Below are positions 1-6,968 of a DNA stretch of 14,252 nt, one piece after another. This DNA is from an uncultured Ruminococcus sp. (lineage in GTDB: Bacteria; Bacillota; Clostridia; Lachnospirales; Lachnospiraceae). The DNA is taken from NCBI GenBank assembly GCA_900553885.1, contig USFD01000082.1, positions 1 through 14,252 on the forward strand, read 5' to 3'. The notes below the pieces were generated by a model. That model saw only the letters and a list, made by a program, of their open reading frames with translations, searched no databases and was not told the DNA's origin. Both the position numbers and the translations under genes were made by a program. Positions within the stretch are counted from its first letter, which is position 1, and each line of letters begins with the position of its first letter.

Positions 1-47
1 GATTCCGGAACGGAATAAGGATCCCACATCCCATATCTCCGTCCCAT
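1..47 (-). other. Possible 5' end of a leftward small ORF, cut by window edge
   Basis: On the minus strand an ATG at 47-45 opens a frame that stays open to the window edge, 15 full codons reading MGRRYGMWDPYSVPE. No good ribosome site precedes it: the nearest purine-rich stretch (AGGAAA) is about 20 bases upstream. The same bases include a small perfect inverted repeat, ATTCCG (2-7) and CGGAAT (11-16) around GAA, which could be the stem of a terminator for the leftward operon if a T-run lies beyond the edge. Neither reading can be settled from this sequence, and the rest of 48-113 shows no feature I can support. Confidence 0.15.
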
Positions 48-113
48 TCTATCCAGGAATTCTGAATATTTCCTATATTTCTTAATCTAGGTTCATTTCG
101 ACAATTTCAAATT

Positions 114-971
114 TCACTTTTCGGTCAGAGAATAGATATCGGTCCGCCGTCCGTCAAGCGCGGGGATCTGTTCTCTTGCCCGTGTGGTTTCTTCCGGATC
201 TATTTCTGTTATTCTGAAATCTTCCTCCGCCTCCATCTGACTGATTATATCTCCCCATGGATCTGCCACAATGCTGTGCCCCCACGAAACGTAGGCTGCG
301 GATGGGTTCCGGGCGGGAGCGGTTCCTATGGTGAAGATCTGATTGTTCAGCGCCTGGGACCGGAAAAGCAATTCCCAGTGCCTGGGACCGGTTGTCATAT
401 TAAAAGCTGCCGGAACCAGGATGATCCGGGCGCCTTTGAGAGCCATAAGGCGGAAGAGCTCCGGAAAACGGATGTCAAAGCAGACCGCCAGCCCGAAGGT
501 GCCGAAACTTGTGTCAAATACGGTGACAGAATTTCCGGCAGAGAGTACGTCGGATTCCCGGAAATGCTGGCCGCCATGTACCTGTATATCAAAGAGATGC
601 ATTTTTCTGTGCTTTGCAATCTGGCGCCCTTCCGGATCAAATACATAAGCGGTATTATAGATCCTTCCCCGGCTGTCTCTTTCCGGAATCGTTCCGGCGG
701 AAAAGTAAATGCTGTATTTTTGGGCAATTTCTGCGCATAGAGTATATACAGGTCCGCCTTCTTCCTCTGCATATTCCGGAAATGAGGCCGTATCATAAGG
801 GCAGCAGAACATTTCCGGCAGGAGGAGAAACTGTGCCTTCTGCCCGGCTGCTTTTTCGGCGGCAGCCTCCAGATAGTCCCGGCAGGCGGTCAGGTCGGTA
901 ATGACAGGCATCTGTGCCTGGGCGATCCGAAGGGGCTTCGTTTTTGGATAATCAGTTTTCCGGTCAGTCAT
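114..971 (-). CDS. Carbon-nitrogen hydrolase, Nit2/omega-amidase type
   Basis: A 285-residue cytoplasmic member of the nitrilase superfamily. The Glu-Lys-Cys triad is visible: E53 in LLLPEMF, K123 in HRKMHLFD and C164 in AVCFDIRFPE. The KMHLFD stretch and the CFDIRFPEL active-site block are typical of Nit2/omega-amidases, which hydrolyse the amide of 2-oxoglutaramate or 2-oxosuccinamate to the 2-oxo acid and ammonia. The length fits that family. The ATG at 971 is supported by AAGGAGG nine bases upstream on the minus strand. It is the last gene of a leftward unit, 17 bases after the lipoprotein gene, with no promoter visible in that gap, so it is probably co-transcribed from the repressor promoter. 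Its link to sugar metabolism is not evident. Family assignment is firm; the exact substrate is inference, and other short-chain amidase activities are possible. Confidence 0.85.
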   Translation of the reverse strand: MTDRKTDYPKTKPLRIAQAQMPVITDLTACRDYLEAAAEKAAGQKAQFLLLPEMFCCPYDTASFPEYAEEEGGPVYTLCAEIAQKYSIYFSAGTIPERDSRGRIYNTAYVFDPEGRQIAKHRKMHLFDIQVHGGQHFRESDVLSAGNSVTVFDTSFGTFGLAVCFDIRFPELFRLMALKGARIILVPAAFNMTTGPRHWELLFRSQALNNQIFTIGTAPARNPSAAYVSWGHSIVADPWGDIISQMEAEEDFRITEIDPEETTRAREQIPALDGRRTDIYSLTEK

Positions 972-988
972 TCTATAATCCCTCCTTT

Positions 989-2083
989 TTAAAATGAAAA
1001 AGATTCCGGCTGATTTTCAGGTTCTGTTTCCCAAAATTCCTGAAATGTCAGACCTGTCATCTGCTGCAGCTCCTCAGATGTGATGCCGCAGCAGGAATTC
1101 AGAGATATTTTTTCGCCATCGCGTATATAGTAGAAGCTTTTAATCGGGTTCAGACCAAGGCCCTGCATCTCTCCCGGGGTACACTGCTCGGAAAAATCAT
1201 AGGAAAATTCATAGATTTTTCCGTCCGTACCGGTAAATTTAAATGATTCCGGAGAGCCGGCTATATCAGAAAAACCTTCTCTGACAAGAATCTCATACAG
1301 GCAGCCGAAGGATATGGCGTCATCATAATATAATGCCAGCAGATCGTCATAGCAGACGGAAATCCCATCAGGCCCTGTTACAACAGGATGATAAGCAGCC
1401 ATATTATCTGCCGCAGCGATCAGTTCCTCTTCGCTGAACTGATCCGTGTTGAGCTGATAGACTACGGCGTATTTCGCAAAATTCTTCAGGGCGCTGTCTC
1501 TTAGTTCCGGGACGGAGGAGGCGTTGGAAAAAGTATCGGGATACTCTCCGTTTACCAGGGTCCGGAGTTCATTAAAACGTACGGAATAATTAATCTCGCA
1601 GGGGTATTTCTGCCGGGAGAGATATCCGGAAAAAGTTTCCATCTGTCCGAGAATCTGTTCCAGTTCTTCCCGGTCTTTGTAGGAAGTTCCCAGGGACAGT
1701 ATGTTATTTCTGCGGGAGGAGATAAGCAGCGGAATGGATTCCCGGTTTTCTCTCCGGTATTCCTGCAGATAATATTTTCCCATTTCGTAGTGATAAGTTG
1801 TATCCATACTGTAAGTTGACCAGAGACTGTACCCGGCATCGCTGATCAGTTCAAATTCTACCTGCGGAAGATCTTTCAGATGAGCGGTCCATACATGATC
1901 TGTATATCCGTCCGCTCCTTTTTCTTCTGTGTAGTCCATGGAAATATCAATCGGTGCATCCACTACATTTTCCCTGAACCATTTTTCCGCTTCATCCTGG
2001 GTATAGTGCCGGCTGCAGCCGGAAAGAAGAAGGACGGCGGCAGAGAAAATGAGATACAGTACGGGAGAGAGTGTTTTTTTCAT
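989..2083 (-). CDS. Predicted lipoprotein of unknown function
   Basis: I do not recognise the family of this 364-residue protein. It begins with a classic lipoprotein signal: basic MKKT, a hydrophobic core (residues 5-20) and the lipobox LSGC with the lipidated cysteine at C23, so it should sit on the outer face of the membrane. The start at 2083 is chosen because AAAGGAG lies six bases upstream and the signal peptide begins exactly there; the frame extends upstream to 2164, but that would bury the signal behind 27 charged residues and overlap the repressor gene. The mature part is acidic, rich in Tyr and Glu/Asp, has no further membrane segment, and carries six cysteines (162, 244, 261, 301, 331, 332), including a CC pair. 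It lies 16 bases after the LacI-type gene and 17 before the amidase gene, so the three probably share one transcript. A ligand-binding or envelope role is possible but unproven. Confidence 0.75.
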   Translation of the reverse strand: MKKTLSPVLYLIFSAAVLLLSGCSRHYTQDEAEKWFRENVVDAPIDISMDYTEEKGADGYTDHVWTAHLKDLPQVEFELISDAGYSLWSTYSMDTTYHYEMGKYYLQEYRRENRESIPLLISSRRNNILSLGTSYKDREELEQILGQMETFSGYLSRQKYPCEINYSVRFNELRTLVNGEYPDTFSNASSVPELRDSALKNFAKYAVVYQLNTDQFSEEELIAAADNMAAYHPVVTGPDGISVCYDDLLALYYDDAISFGCLYEILVREGFSDIAGSPESFKFTGTDGKIYEFSYDFSEQCTPGEMQGLGLNPIKSFYYIRDGEKISLNSCCGITSEELQQMTGLTFQEFWETEPENQPESFSF

Positions 2084-2099
2084 AGCCGGCTCCTTTTCT

Positions 2100-3131
2100 T
2101 TATCCCTCAGATCTGTCGGCATCCGGATTCTGTTCCGGCGCCGGCCCGGAGGAATCTCTTTCAATCAGCTGGGCGTGCAGGAGAATCGTTCCGATGGATA
2201 CCTGATTCATCAGGCTGCTTAATGCATAATATCCGCTTTTCCCCAGCTCGGTCCGGTCCTGCCGGACTGTGGTCAGAGGAGGGGAGGTGTAGGGGCAGAT
2301 CGGCAGATCGTCAAATCCTATAATGCTGATATCCCGGGGAACACGGTACCCGAGCTGCTGGCACTGAGTGAGAGCAGCGCTTGCAAAGGTATCCTGACAG
2401 CAGATTACGGCGGTCATGCCCATGTCCAGAAAACGGGGAAGATGCTTCTCCATGCATTCGGACAGGTAATAGGAGCAGCCGGCATAGGTTGAATCGGCTT
2501 TCAGGCCATAATGGTGCATTGCCTGGAAAAAGGCCCGGTGCCTGACCTGCATGATGTGGGAGCCCAGCGCACTGCTCAGATAGGCGATTTTCTGGTGCCC
2601 GAGAGCTTTCAGATGCGCGACTGCCAGATCCATGCCCTCATCATTATCAATGCCTACATATGCGGTGTAAGGATTGCCGATAATATGATTGTCGTAGAGG
2701 ACCGCCGGAGTCCGGCTTGTCTGGAAATCTTTCATCCATGGCTCTCCCAGGGAAAATCCGATAACAAAGGCTCCGGCATAATCGTGCTGAAGCATAAAAA
2801 CGTCATAGGAAGACTGGCGCTGTGTATGAATATCAACGGGAACAACATCCACTTCAAAACCGGCAGGTTCTGCCATCTGGCGGAAGCCCATCAGAATGTC
2901 ATAGGCAAACTGGTGAGATTCCTTGTATTGGATATTGTCCTTCTGAACAATAATGCAGAGCTTCCGTCTGGCATTTTTATATCGCCTGAGTTTTGTATAG
3001 CCTAATTCTACTGCGGTTTCAAGTATCTGTTTTTGCAGAGATTCGCTGATATCGGGCGCGTTGTTCAGCGCTTTTGATACAGTGCCCTTTGAAATATTCA
3101 ATTTATCTGCAATATCCTGGATTGTTGTCAT
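2100..3131 (-). CDS. LacI-family transcriptional repressor, probable maltodextrin regulator
   Basis: A 343-residue LacI/GalR-type regulator. Residues 2-24 form the helix-turn-helix (TIQDIADKLNISKGTVSKALN), followed by a periplasmic-binding-protein-like effector domain from about 57 to 327 with family landmarks: YVGIDNDEGMDLAVAHL (158-174), RHRAFFQAM (197-205), CCQDTFASAAL (244-254), and GFDDLP then PLTTVRQ (272-291). ATG 3131 is preferred because the DNA-binding domain begins there and AAAGGAAGG lies upstream; the in-frame extension to 3197 would run through the gene's own promoter. The hinge (about 46-58) is Lys/Arg-rich and departs from the usual ARSL-type hinge helix. It is transcribed divergently from the maltodextrin import genes, so it most likely represses them and perhaps itself, with release by an imported sugar. 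That role is inference from position; the family is clear. Confidence 0.92.
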   Translation of the reverse strand: MTTIQDIADKLNISKGTVSKALNNAPDISESLQKQILETAVELGYTKLRRYKNARRKLCIIVQKDNIQYKESHQFAYDILMGFRQMAEPAGFEVDVVPVDIHTQRQSSYDVFMLQHDYAGAFVIGFSLGEPWMKDFQTSRTPAVLYDNHIIGNPYTAYVGIDNDEGMDLAVAHLKALGHQKIAYLSSALGSHIMQVRHRAFFQAMHHYGLKADSTYAGCSYYLSECMEKHLPRFLDMGMTAVICCQDTFASAALTQCQQLGYRVPRDISIIGFDDLPICPYTSPPLTTVRQDRTELGKSGYYALSSLMNQVSIGTILLHAQLIERDSSGPAPEQNPDADRSEG

Positions 3132-3140
3132 ATCCTGCCC

Positions 3141-3151
3141 GCCTTCCTTTG
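3141..3151 (-). promoter_or_regulatory. Ribosome binding site deciding the repressor start
   Basis: Read on the minus strand this is GCAAAGGAAGG-like sequence about ten bases before ATG 3131. It supports that start over the longer in-frame extension, whose first codon overlaps the -35 box. Confidence 0.5.
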
Positions 3152-3168
3152 CACAAATAACCAGTTTT

Positions 3169-3197
3169 ATTATAAAGAATATGGAACAGAAAATCAA
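3169..3197 (-). promoter_or_regulatory. Sigma-70-type promoter for the repressor operon
   Basis: On the minus strand, TTGATT (3197-3192) and a perfect TATAAT (3174-3169) are separated by 17 bases. Transcription would begin near 3162, giving a leader of about 30 bases before the repressor ATG at 3131. It should drive the repressor, lipoprotein and amidase genes, as no other promoter is evident between them. Confidence 0.75.
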
Positions 3198-3263
3198 TCA
3201 GACACAGATACAGATATATAGTTTAGATATGTTTCGGAATAAGAGCGGAACCATTTGAAAAAT

Positions 3264-3311
3264 GCACAAAATGTGACAGAAGAAACTGTGAATAATACAT
3301 AAATATTGTGC
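3264..3311. repeat. Inverted repeat GCACAA / TTGTGC upstream of the import promoter
   Basis: Arms GCACAA (3264-3269) and TTGTGC (3306-3311) are perfect inverses, 42 bases apart. With flanks the match reads AAAnGCACAAnATnT on both arms, about 12 of 14 positions. The repeat ends 16 bases before the -35 box of the rightward promoter. The arms could be half-sites for a looping or activating regulator, or chance in AT-rich DNA. Confidence 0.3.
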
Positions 3312-3327
3312 GTTTCTGATAAATTGC

Positions 3328-3356
3328 TTGACGCTGTAAACCGAAAGGACTAAGAT
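3328..3356 (+). promoter_or_regulatory. Sigma-70-type promoter for the maltodextrin operon
   Basis: TTGACG (3328-3333) and TAAGAT (3351-3356) with an ideal 17-base spacer. The predicted start is near 3363, leaving a leader of about 46 bases before the binding-protein ATG at 3409. This is the best promoter on the plus strand in the window and probably serves the whole rightward gene set. Confidence 0.72.
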
Positions 3357-3364
3357 AAGAATCA

Positions 3365-3388
3365 ACGAAACAATACGAAACTTTTGCG
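3365..3388 (+). promoter_or_regulatory. Candidate LacI/MalR-type operator with ACGAAAC direct repeats
   Basis: ACGAAAC occurs at 3365-3371 and 3375-3381, ten bases (one helical turn) apart. A third CGAAA lies at 3342-3346 in the promoter spacer. The 14-mer ACGAAACTTTTGCG (3375-3388) agrees at 10 of 14 positions with the MalR-type operator CGCAAACGTTTGCG known from streptococci. The site starts just after the predicted transcription start, where a bound repressor would block transcription. The motifs are seen; their role as the operator of the neighbouring repressor is inference. Confidence 0.4.
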
Positions 3389-3390
3389 AG

Positions 3391-3397
3391 AAGGAGG
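3391..3397 (+). promoter_or_regulatory. Ribosome binding site of the binding-protein gene, long spacing
   Basis: AAGGAGG stands 11 bases before ATG 3409, longer than usual. An out-of-frame ATG directly abuts it at 3398 and opens a four-codon frame (MKKE) whose TGA at 3410-3412 overlaps the start codon of the true gene. Confidence 0.6.
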
Positions 3398-3408
3398 ATG
3401 AAAAAAGA

Positions 3409-4647
3409 ATGAGAAGAAGAGCATTGTCAGTGCTGCTGACAGGTGTGCTGACGGCCGGGCTTGCTGCCGCAGGGCTTACGGGATGCGGCAGCGGACAGGA
3501 GGGGAAAGAAAGCGTCCGGCTTATGGTATGGTCGCCTCAGGGAGATCAGTCGAAAGATCAGGGGGAATGGCTTCAGACCTGCTGCAATGCATTTGCAGAA
3601 GAACATCCGGAGTGGGATATTACGTTTGTATACGGCGTAGCGGACGAAGCCAGCGCAGCCGGACAGGTGTCCCAGGATCCGGAAGCCAGTGCGGACGTTT
3701 TCATGTATGCCAATGATACGCTGACGACAATGACAGATGCAGATGCACTGGTGAAATTCGGGGGAAAATACAGAGAAGAGATCGAAAGGACAAATTCCCG
3801 GGCTTCCCTGGATTCTGTAACAAAGGATGGAGAGATTTACGGAGTGCCTTTTGCCATTAATACATGGTTTATGTTCTATGACAAAAGCGTATTCTCCGAG
3901 GAAGACGTGAAAAATCTGGACACTATGCTGGAAAAGGGGGTTGTGTCCTTCCCGTTTACCAATTCCTGGTATCTGGCATCGTTCTATATCGGCAATGGAT
4001 GTACCCTGTTCGGAGATGGAACGGATGCCTCGGCAGGCGTTGACTTTGGCGGAGAGAAAGCAGCTGAGGTAACAGATTATCTGATTGATCTGGAATCCAA
4101 TCCGAACTTCCGGATTGACGATCTTGGCTCCGGCATTGCAGGCCTCAGAGACGGAAGTGTTCATGCAATTTTCAGCGGCTCCTGGGATGCCGGAGCAGTA
4201 AAGGAAGCTCTGGGCGATAACATGGGTGTGGCTGCGCTTCCGACATATACATTAAACGGCGAGGAAAAACAGATGTATTCCTACGCCGGAACAAAAGCAG
4301 TCGGTGTCAACACCCAGAGCAAATATATGGTTCAGGCTGTAGAGCTTGCCATTTATCTTGGAAATGCGGCATCTCAGCGCCTGCACTATGAACTGGAAAG
4401 TGTGGTTCCCTGTAACACAGAACTGCTTGCAGATCAGACAATTATATCGGACGAAGTGGTGGCGGCAGCAAATGATACATTTAACCGCACCTCGATTCTG
4501 CAGCCGAATCTGGCAGAGATGAGTAATTGCTGGACTCCGGTGGAAAATATGGGCAAGGGCATCCGGAATGGTACGATTACCCATGAGAATGCGGCAGAGC
4601 AGACGGAGATGATGAATGAAGCGATGAACAGTGACGGAATCAAATGA
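3409..4647 (+). CDS. malE: Maltodextrin ABC transporter substrate-binding lipoprotein (MalE-like)
   Basis: A 412-residue extracellular solute-binding protein of the family 1 (MalE) type. It has a lipoprotein signal: MRRR, a hydrophobic stretch to residue 22, and the lipobox LTGC with C26 as the lipid anchor. The mature part has the expected layout: VRLMVWSPQG (36-45) at the first strand, the acidic ADVFMYANDTL region, the hinge-linked YGVPFAINTWFMFYDK block, and a C-terminal lobe with FSGSWDAGAVK and AALPTYTLNG. It should capture maltose or maltodextrins at the cell surface and deliver them to the two permeases that follow directly. The substrate is inferred from the alpha-glucan enzymes downstream and from MalF/MalG-like permeases. 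It is the first gene of the rightward operon behind the promoter at 3328-3356. A related role for isomalto- or branched oligosaccharides is possible. Confidence 0.85.
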   Translation: MRRRALSVLLTGVLTAGLAAAGLTGCGSGQEGKESVRLMVWSPQGDQSKDQGEWLQTCCNAFAEEHPEWDITFVYGVADEASAAGQVSQDPEASADVFMYANDTLTTMTDADALVKFGGKYREEIERTNSRASLDSVTKDGEIYGVPFAINTWFMFYDKSVFSEEDVKNLDTMLEKGVVSFPFTNSWYLASFYIGNGCTLFGDGTDASAGVDFGGEKAAEVTDYLIDLESNPNFRIDDLGSGIAGLRDGSVHAIFSGSWDAGAVKEALGDNMGVAALPTYTLNGEEKQMYSYAGTKAVGVNTQSKYMVQAVELAIYLGNAASQRLHYELESVVPCNTELLADQTIISDEVVAAANDTFNRTSILQPNLAEMSNCWTPVENMGKGIRNGTITHENAAEQTEMMNEAMNSDGIK

Positions 4648-4657
4648 GGTGACGAGG

Positions 4658-6037
4658 ATGGGAATATTTAAAAAGAGAGTAAATGATTTTCCGACTCCCT
4701 ACACGGCTGCAAAGGCAATTCGTGAGGGCGGTCTTGAGACAAAACTTTCCATGCTGCTTATGGGATTTGGAAATATTGTGCACGGCCAGGTTATAAAAGG
4801 GCTTATATATCTGGCCATCGAAGTGGCATATATAGTATTTATGGTTGTAAACGGAGCCGGCTTTTTAAGTATGCTGCCTTCTCTGGGAACAGTGGAGCAG
4901 AAAGAAGTATGGGATGAGGCTCAGCAGATCTATGTATATACAGGCGGCGATCAGTCGATTCTGATTCTTCTGTACGGAGTGGCCACTGTATTTCTGACAG
5001 TGCTTATGTTCCTGGCATGGCGGGGCGCTCTCCGGAGCGCTTATAAGGCAGAATGCCTGGCAAAGGCAAAGAAACATGTGAACAATTTCAGGGAAGATCT
5101 GAAATCCCTGCTTCATGAGAATCTGCACAGGCTCCTTATGACGCCTCCGGTATTTTTTATCTTTGCATTTACGGTACTTCCGCTGATTTTTATGATCTGC
5201 ATGGCGTTTACAAACTACAGCAAGATCGGAAGTCACCTGATGCTGTTCGACTGGGTAGGGCTGGATAATTTTAAGGCACTGTTCGATTCCGGCAGTATCC
5301 TGGGAAGCACATTCTGGTCCGTACTGGGATGGACGCTTATCTGGGCCTTTTTTGCCACCTTCAGCAACTACATATTTGGGATGATCGTCTCCCTTCTGAT
5401 CAACCGGAAAGGAACAAGAGCAAAAGGGTTCTGGAGATTCTGCTTTGTGCTTTCCTGCGCGGTGCCTATGTTTGTTTCGCTTCTGATCATGCGCACCATG
5501 CTTCAGCCGGAAGGCGCGGTAAATGTGCTTCTCCGTAATCTGGGACTGATTGCCCCGGATGCCAGCCTCCCGTTCTTTACAGACCCGACCTGGGCCAGAG
5601 TGACGGTTATTATCGTCAATATCTGGGTAGGTGTGCCCTACACACTGCTGCAGCTTACCGGAGTGCTTCAGAATATTCCGGCTGAACTTTATGAGGCGGC
5701 AAAAGTGGACGGAGCCAATTCCCTTCAGATATTTACAAAGATTACCCTGCCGTACATGCTGTATGTTACTACTCCGTATCTGATTGTAACCTTTACAGGA
5801 AATGTCAATAACTTTAACGTTATATACCTGCTGTCGGGAGGAGATCCGGTTACGGACCTGTCGTCTACTGCAGGCAAGACGGACCTGCTTGTCACATGGC
5901 TGTACAAGCTGACAATTGACAAGCAGTACTACAATATCGGAGCAGTGATCGGTATTCTTACATTTATCATACTTGCCGCTGTCGCACTGCTGACATACAG
6001 AAATACGAAATCATATAAAGAAGAAGGAGGATTTTAA
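4658..6037 (+). CDS. malF: Maltodextrin ABC transporter permease, MalF-like
   Basis: A 459-residue inner-membrane permease of the binding-protein-dependent type. The EAA loop that docks on the ATPase is visible as EAAKVDG (346-352) ending in ITLP (362-365). Six core membrane segments fall between about 163 and 447. In front is an extra region of about 160 residues with two hydrophobic segments (about 45-65 and 101-121) and a short outer loop, not the large P2 loop of E. coli MalF. The motif GFGNIVHGQVIKGLIYL (36-52) in this region resembles the GQ-KG turn of TM2-like domains. ATG 4658 is chosen because GAGGTGA lies five bases upstream, overlapping the stop codon of the preceding gene; a GTG at 4631 in the same frame would overlap that gene and lacks a site. 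The gene lies 10 bases after malE and 2 bases before malG. The substrate is inferred. Confidence 0.88.
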   Translation: MGIFKKRVNDFPTPYTAAKAIREGGLETKLSMLLMGFGNIVHGQVIKGLIYLAIEVAYIVFMVVNGAGFLSMLPSLGTVEQKEVWDEAQQIYVYTGGDQSILILLYGVATVFLTVLMFLAWRGALRSAYKAECLAKAKKHVNNFREDLKSLLHENLHRLLMTPPVFFIFAFTVLPLIFMICMAFTNYSKIGSHLMLFDWVGLDNFKALFDSGSILGSTFWSVLGWTLIWAFFATFSNYIFGMIVSLLINRKGTRAKGFWRFCFVLSCAVPMFVSLLIMRTMLQPEGAVNVLLRNLGLIAPDASLPFFTDPTWARVTVIIVNIWVGVPYTLLQLTGVLQNIPAELYEAAKVDGANSLQIFTKITLPYMLYVTTPYLIVTFTGNVNNFNVIYLLSGGDPVTDLSSTAGKTDLLVTWLYKLTIDKQYYNIGAVIGILTFIILAAVALLTYRNTKSYKEEGGF

Positions 6038-6039
6038 GC

Positions 6040-6912
6040 ATGGCCGGAAAGAAAGTTCAATCTGCAAAAAGAAAACGGTTTATCAATAATTCAATCGTCC
6101 ATGTGATTCTGGCGGTTCTGGCAGCAATCTGGGTATTTCCGATTCTCTGGGTTATCCTGACCAGTTTCCGTGCGGAGAAAGGATCTTATGTATCCACCTT
6201 CTTCCCGAAAGCGTTTACACTGGACAATTACACGAAACTGTTTACAGATACAACCATACTGAACTTCCCGCAGATGTTTATGAATACATTGTTTATCGCG
6301 GTGTGTTCCTGCATTCTGGCAACTTTTTACGTGCTGGCAGTTTCCTACTGCCTGTCCAGACTGAAGTTCAGACTCCGTAAACCGTATATGAATATGGCGA
6401 TGATTCTGGGCCTTTTCCCCGGGTTCATGTCTATGATTGCTGTATACTTTATTTTAAAAGCGCTGGGTATGACAGAGGGAAATCTGATCAAACTTGCTCT
6501 GATCCTTGTTTATTCGGGAGGTGCGGGACTGAGTTTTCAGATTGCCAAAGGATTCTTTGATACTGTGCCGGCAGCGGTCGATGAGGCGGCACTGCTGGAC
6601 GGATGTACCAGATGGCAGATTTTTACGAAGATCACGCTGCCTCTGAGTAAACCGATTGTGATCTATACCGTACTGACATCCTTTATGTCTCCCTGGCTGG
6701 ATTTCATATTCGCAAAAGTAATATGCAGGGCCAATTCGGATCAGTACACCATAGCTATCGGACTGTGGAAAATGCTGGAAAAAGAATACATCGACAGCTG
6801 GTATACCTGCTTTGCGGCAGGCGCGGTGCTGATCTCAATCCCGATTGCGGCGCTGTTCCTGTATATGCAGAGATATTATGTTGACGGACTGTCCGGCGCC
6901 GTCAAAGGTTAA
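6040..6912 (+). CDS. malG: Maltodextrin ABC transporter permease, MalG-like
   Basis: A 290-residue permease, the usual MalG length, with six hydrophobic segments starting at about residue 20. The ATPase-docking EAA loop is DEAALLDG (181-188) to KITLPL (197-202), and the protein ends in the typical MalG tail VDGLSGAVKG. It pairs with the preceding MalF-like protein to form the translocation channel. AAGGAGG lies nine bases before ATG 6040, inside the last codons of malF, and only two bases separate the genes, so the two are almost certainly translated from one message. No ATP-binding subunit follows here or anywhere in the window. Sugar specificity rests on neighbours rather than on the permease itself. 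Confidence 0.9.
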   Translation: MAGKKVQSAKRKRFINNSIVHVILAVLAAIWVFPILWVILTSFRAEKGSYVSTFFPKAFTLDNYTKLFTDTTILNFPQMFMNTLFIAVCSCILATFYVLAVSYCLSRLKFRLRKPYMNMAMILGLFPGFMSMIAVYFILKALGMTEGNLIKLALILVYSGGAGLSFQIAKGFFDTVPAAVDEAALLDGCTRWQIFTKITLPLSKPIVIYTVLTSFMSPWLDFIFAKVICRANSDQYTIAIGLWKMLEKEYIDSWYTCFAAGAVLISIPIAALFLYMQRYYVDGLSGAVKG

Positions 6913-6923
6913 TCAGACGCCGT

Positions 6924-6939
6924 TATATCATCAGATATA
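6924..6939 (+). repeat. Small AT-rich inverted repeat after malG
   Basis: TATATC (6924-6929) and GATATA (6934-6939) enclose ATCA, a six-base stem starting 12 bases after the malG stop. It is too weak for a terminator and has no T-run. Confidence 0.3.
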
Positions 6940-6968
6940 TCACCATCACCCGGCAGGCGGAAGATGCA

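Noticed and set aside
352..391. Twelve-base repeat GCCTGGGACCGG at 352-363 and 380-391 within the amidase gene.
   Set aside because: The copies are 28 bases apart and in different codon frames, encoding different well-conserved residues of the family, so chance is the better explanation.
3335..3350. CRE-like sequence TGTAAACCGAAAGG for CcpA in the promoter spacer.
   Set aside because: The left half fits, but the central CG is shifted and the right half does not match the consensus, so I do not call a catabolite-repression site.
3427..4164. Antisense frame of about 245 codons opposite the binding-protein gene.
   Set aside because: It has no ribosome site or domain, and the plus-strand frame encodes a clear lipoprotein with family motifs.
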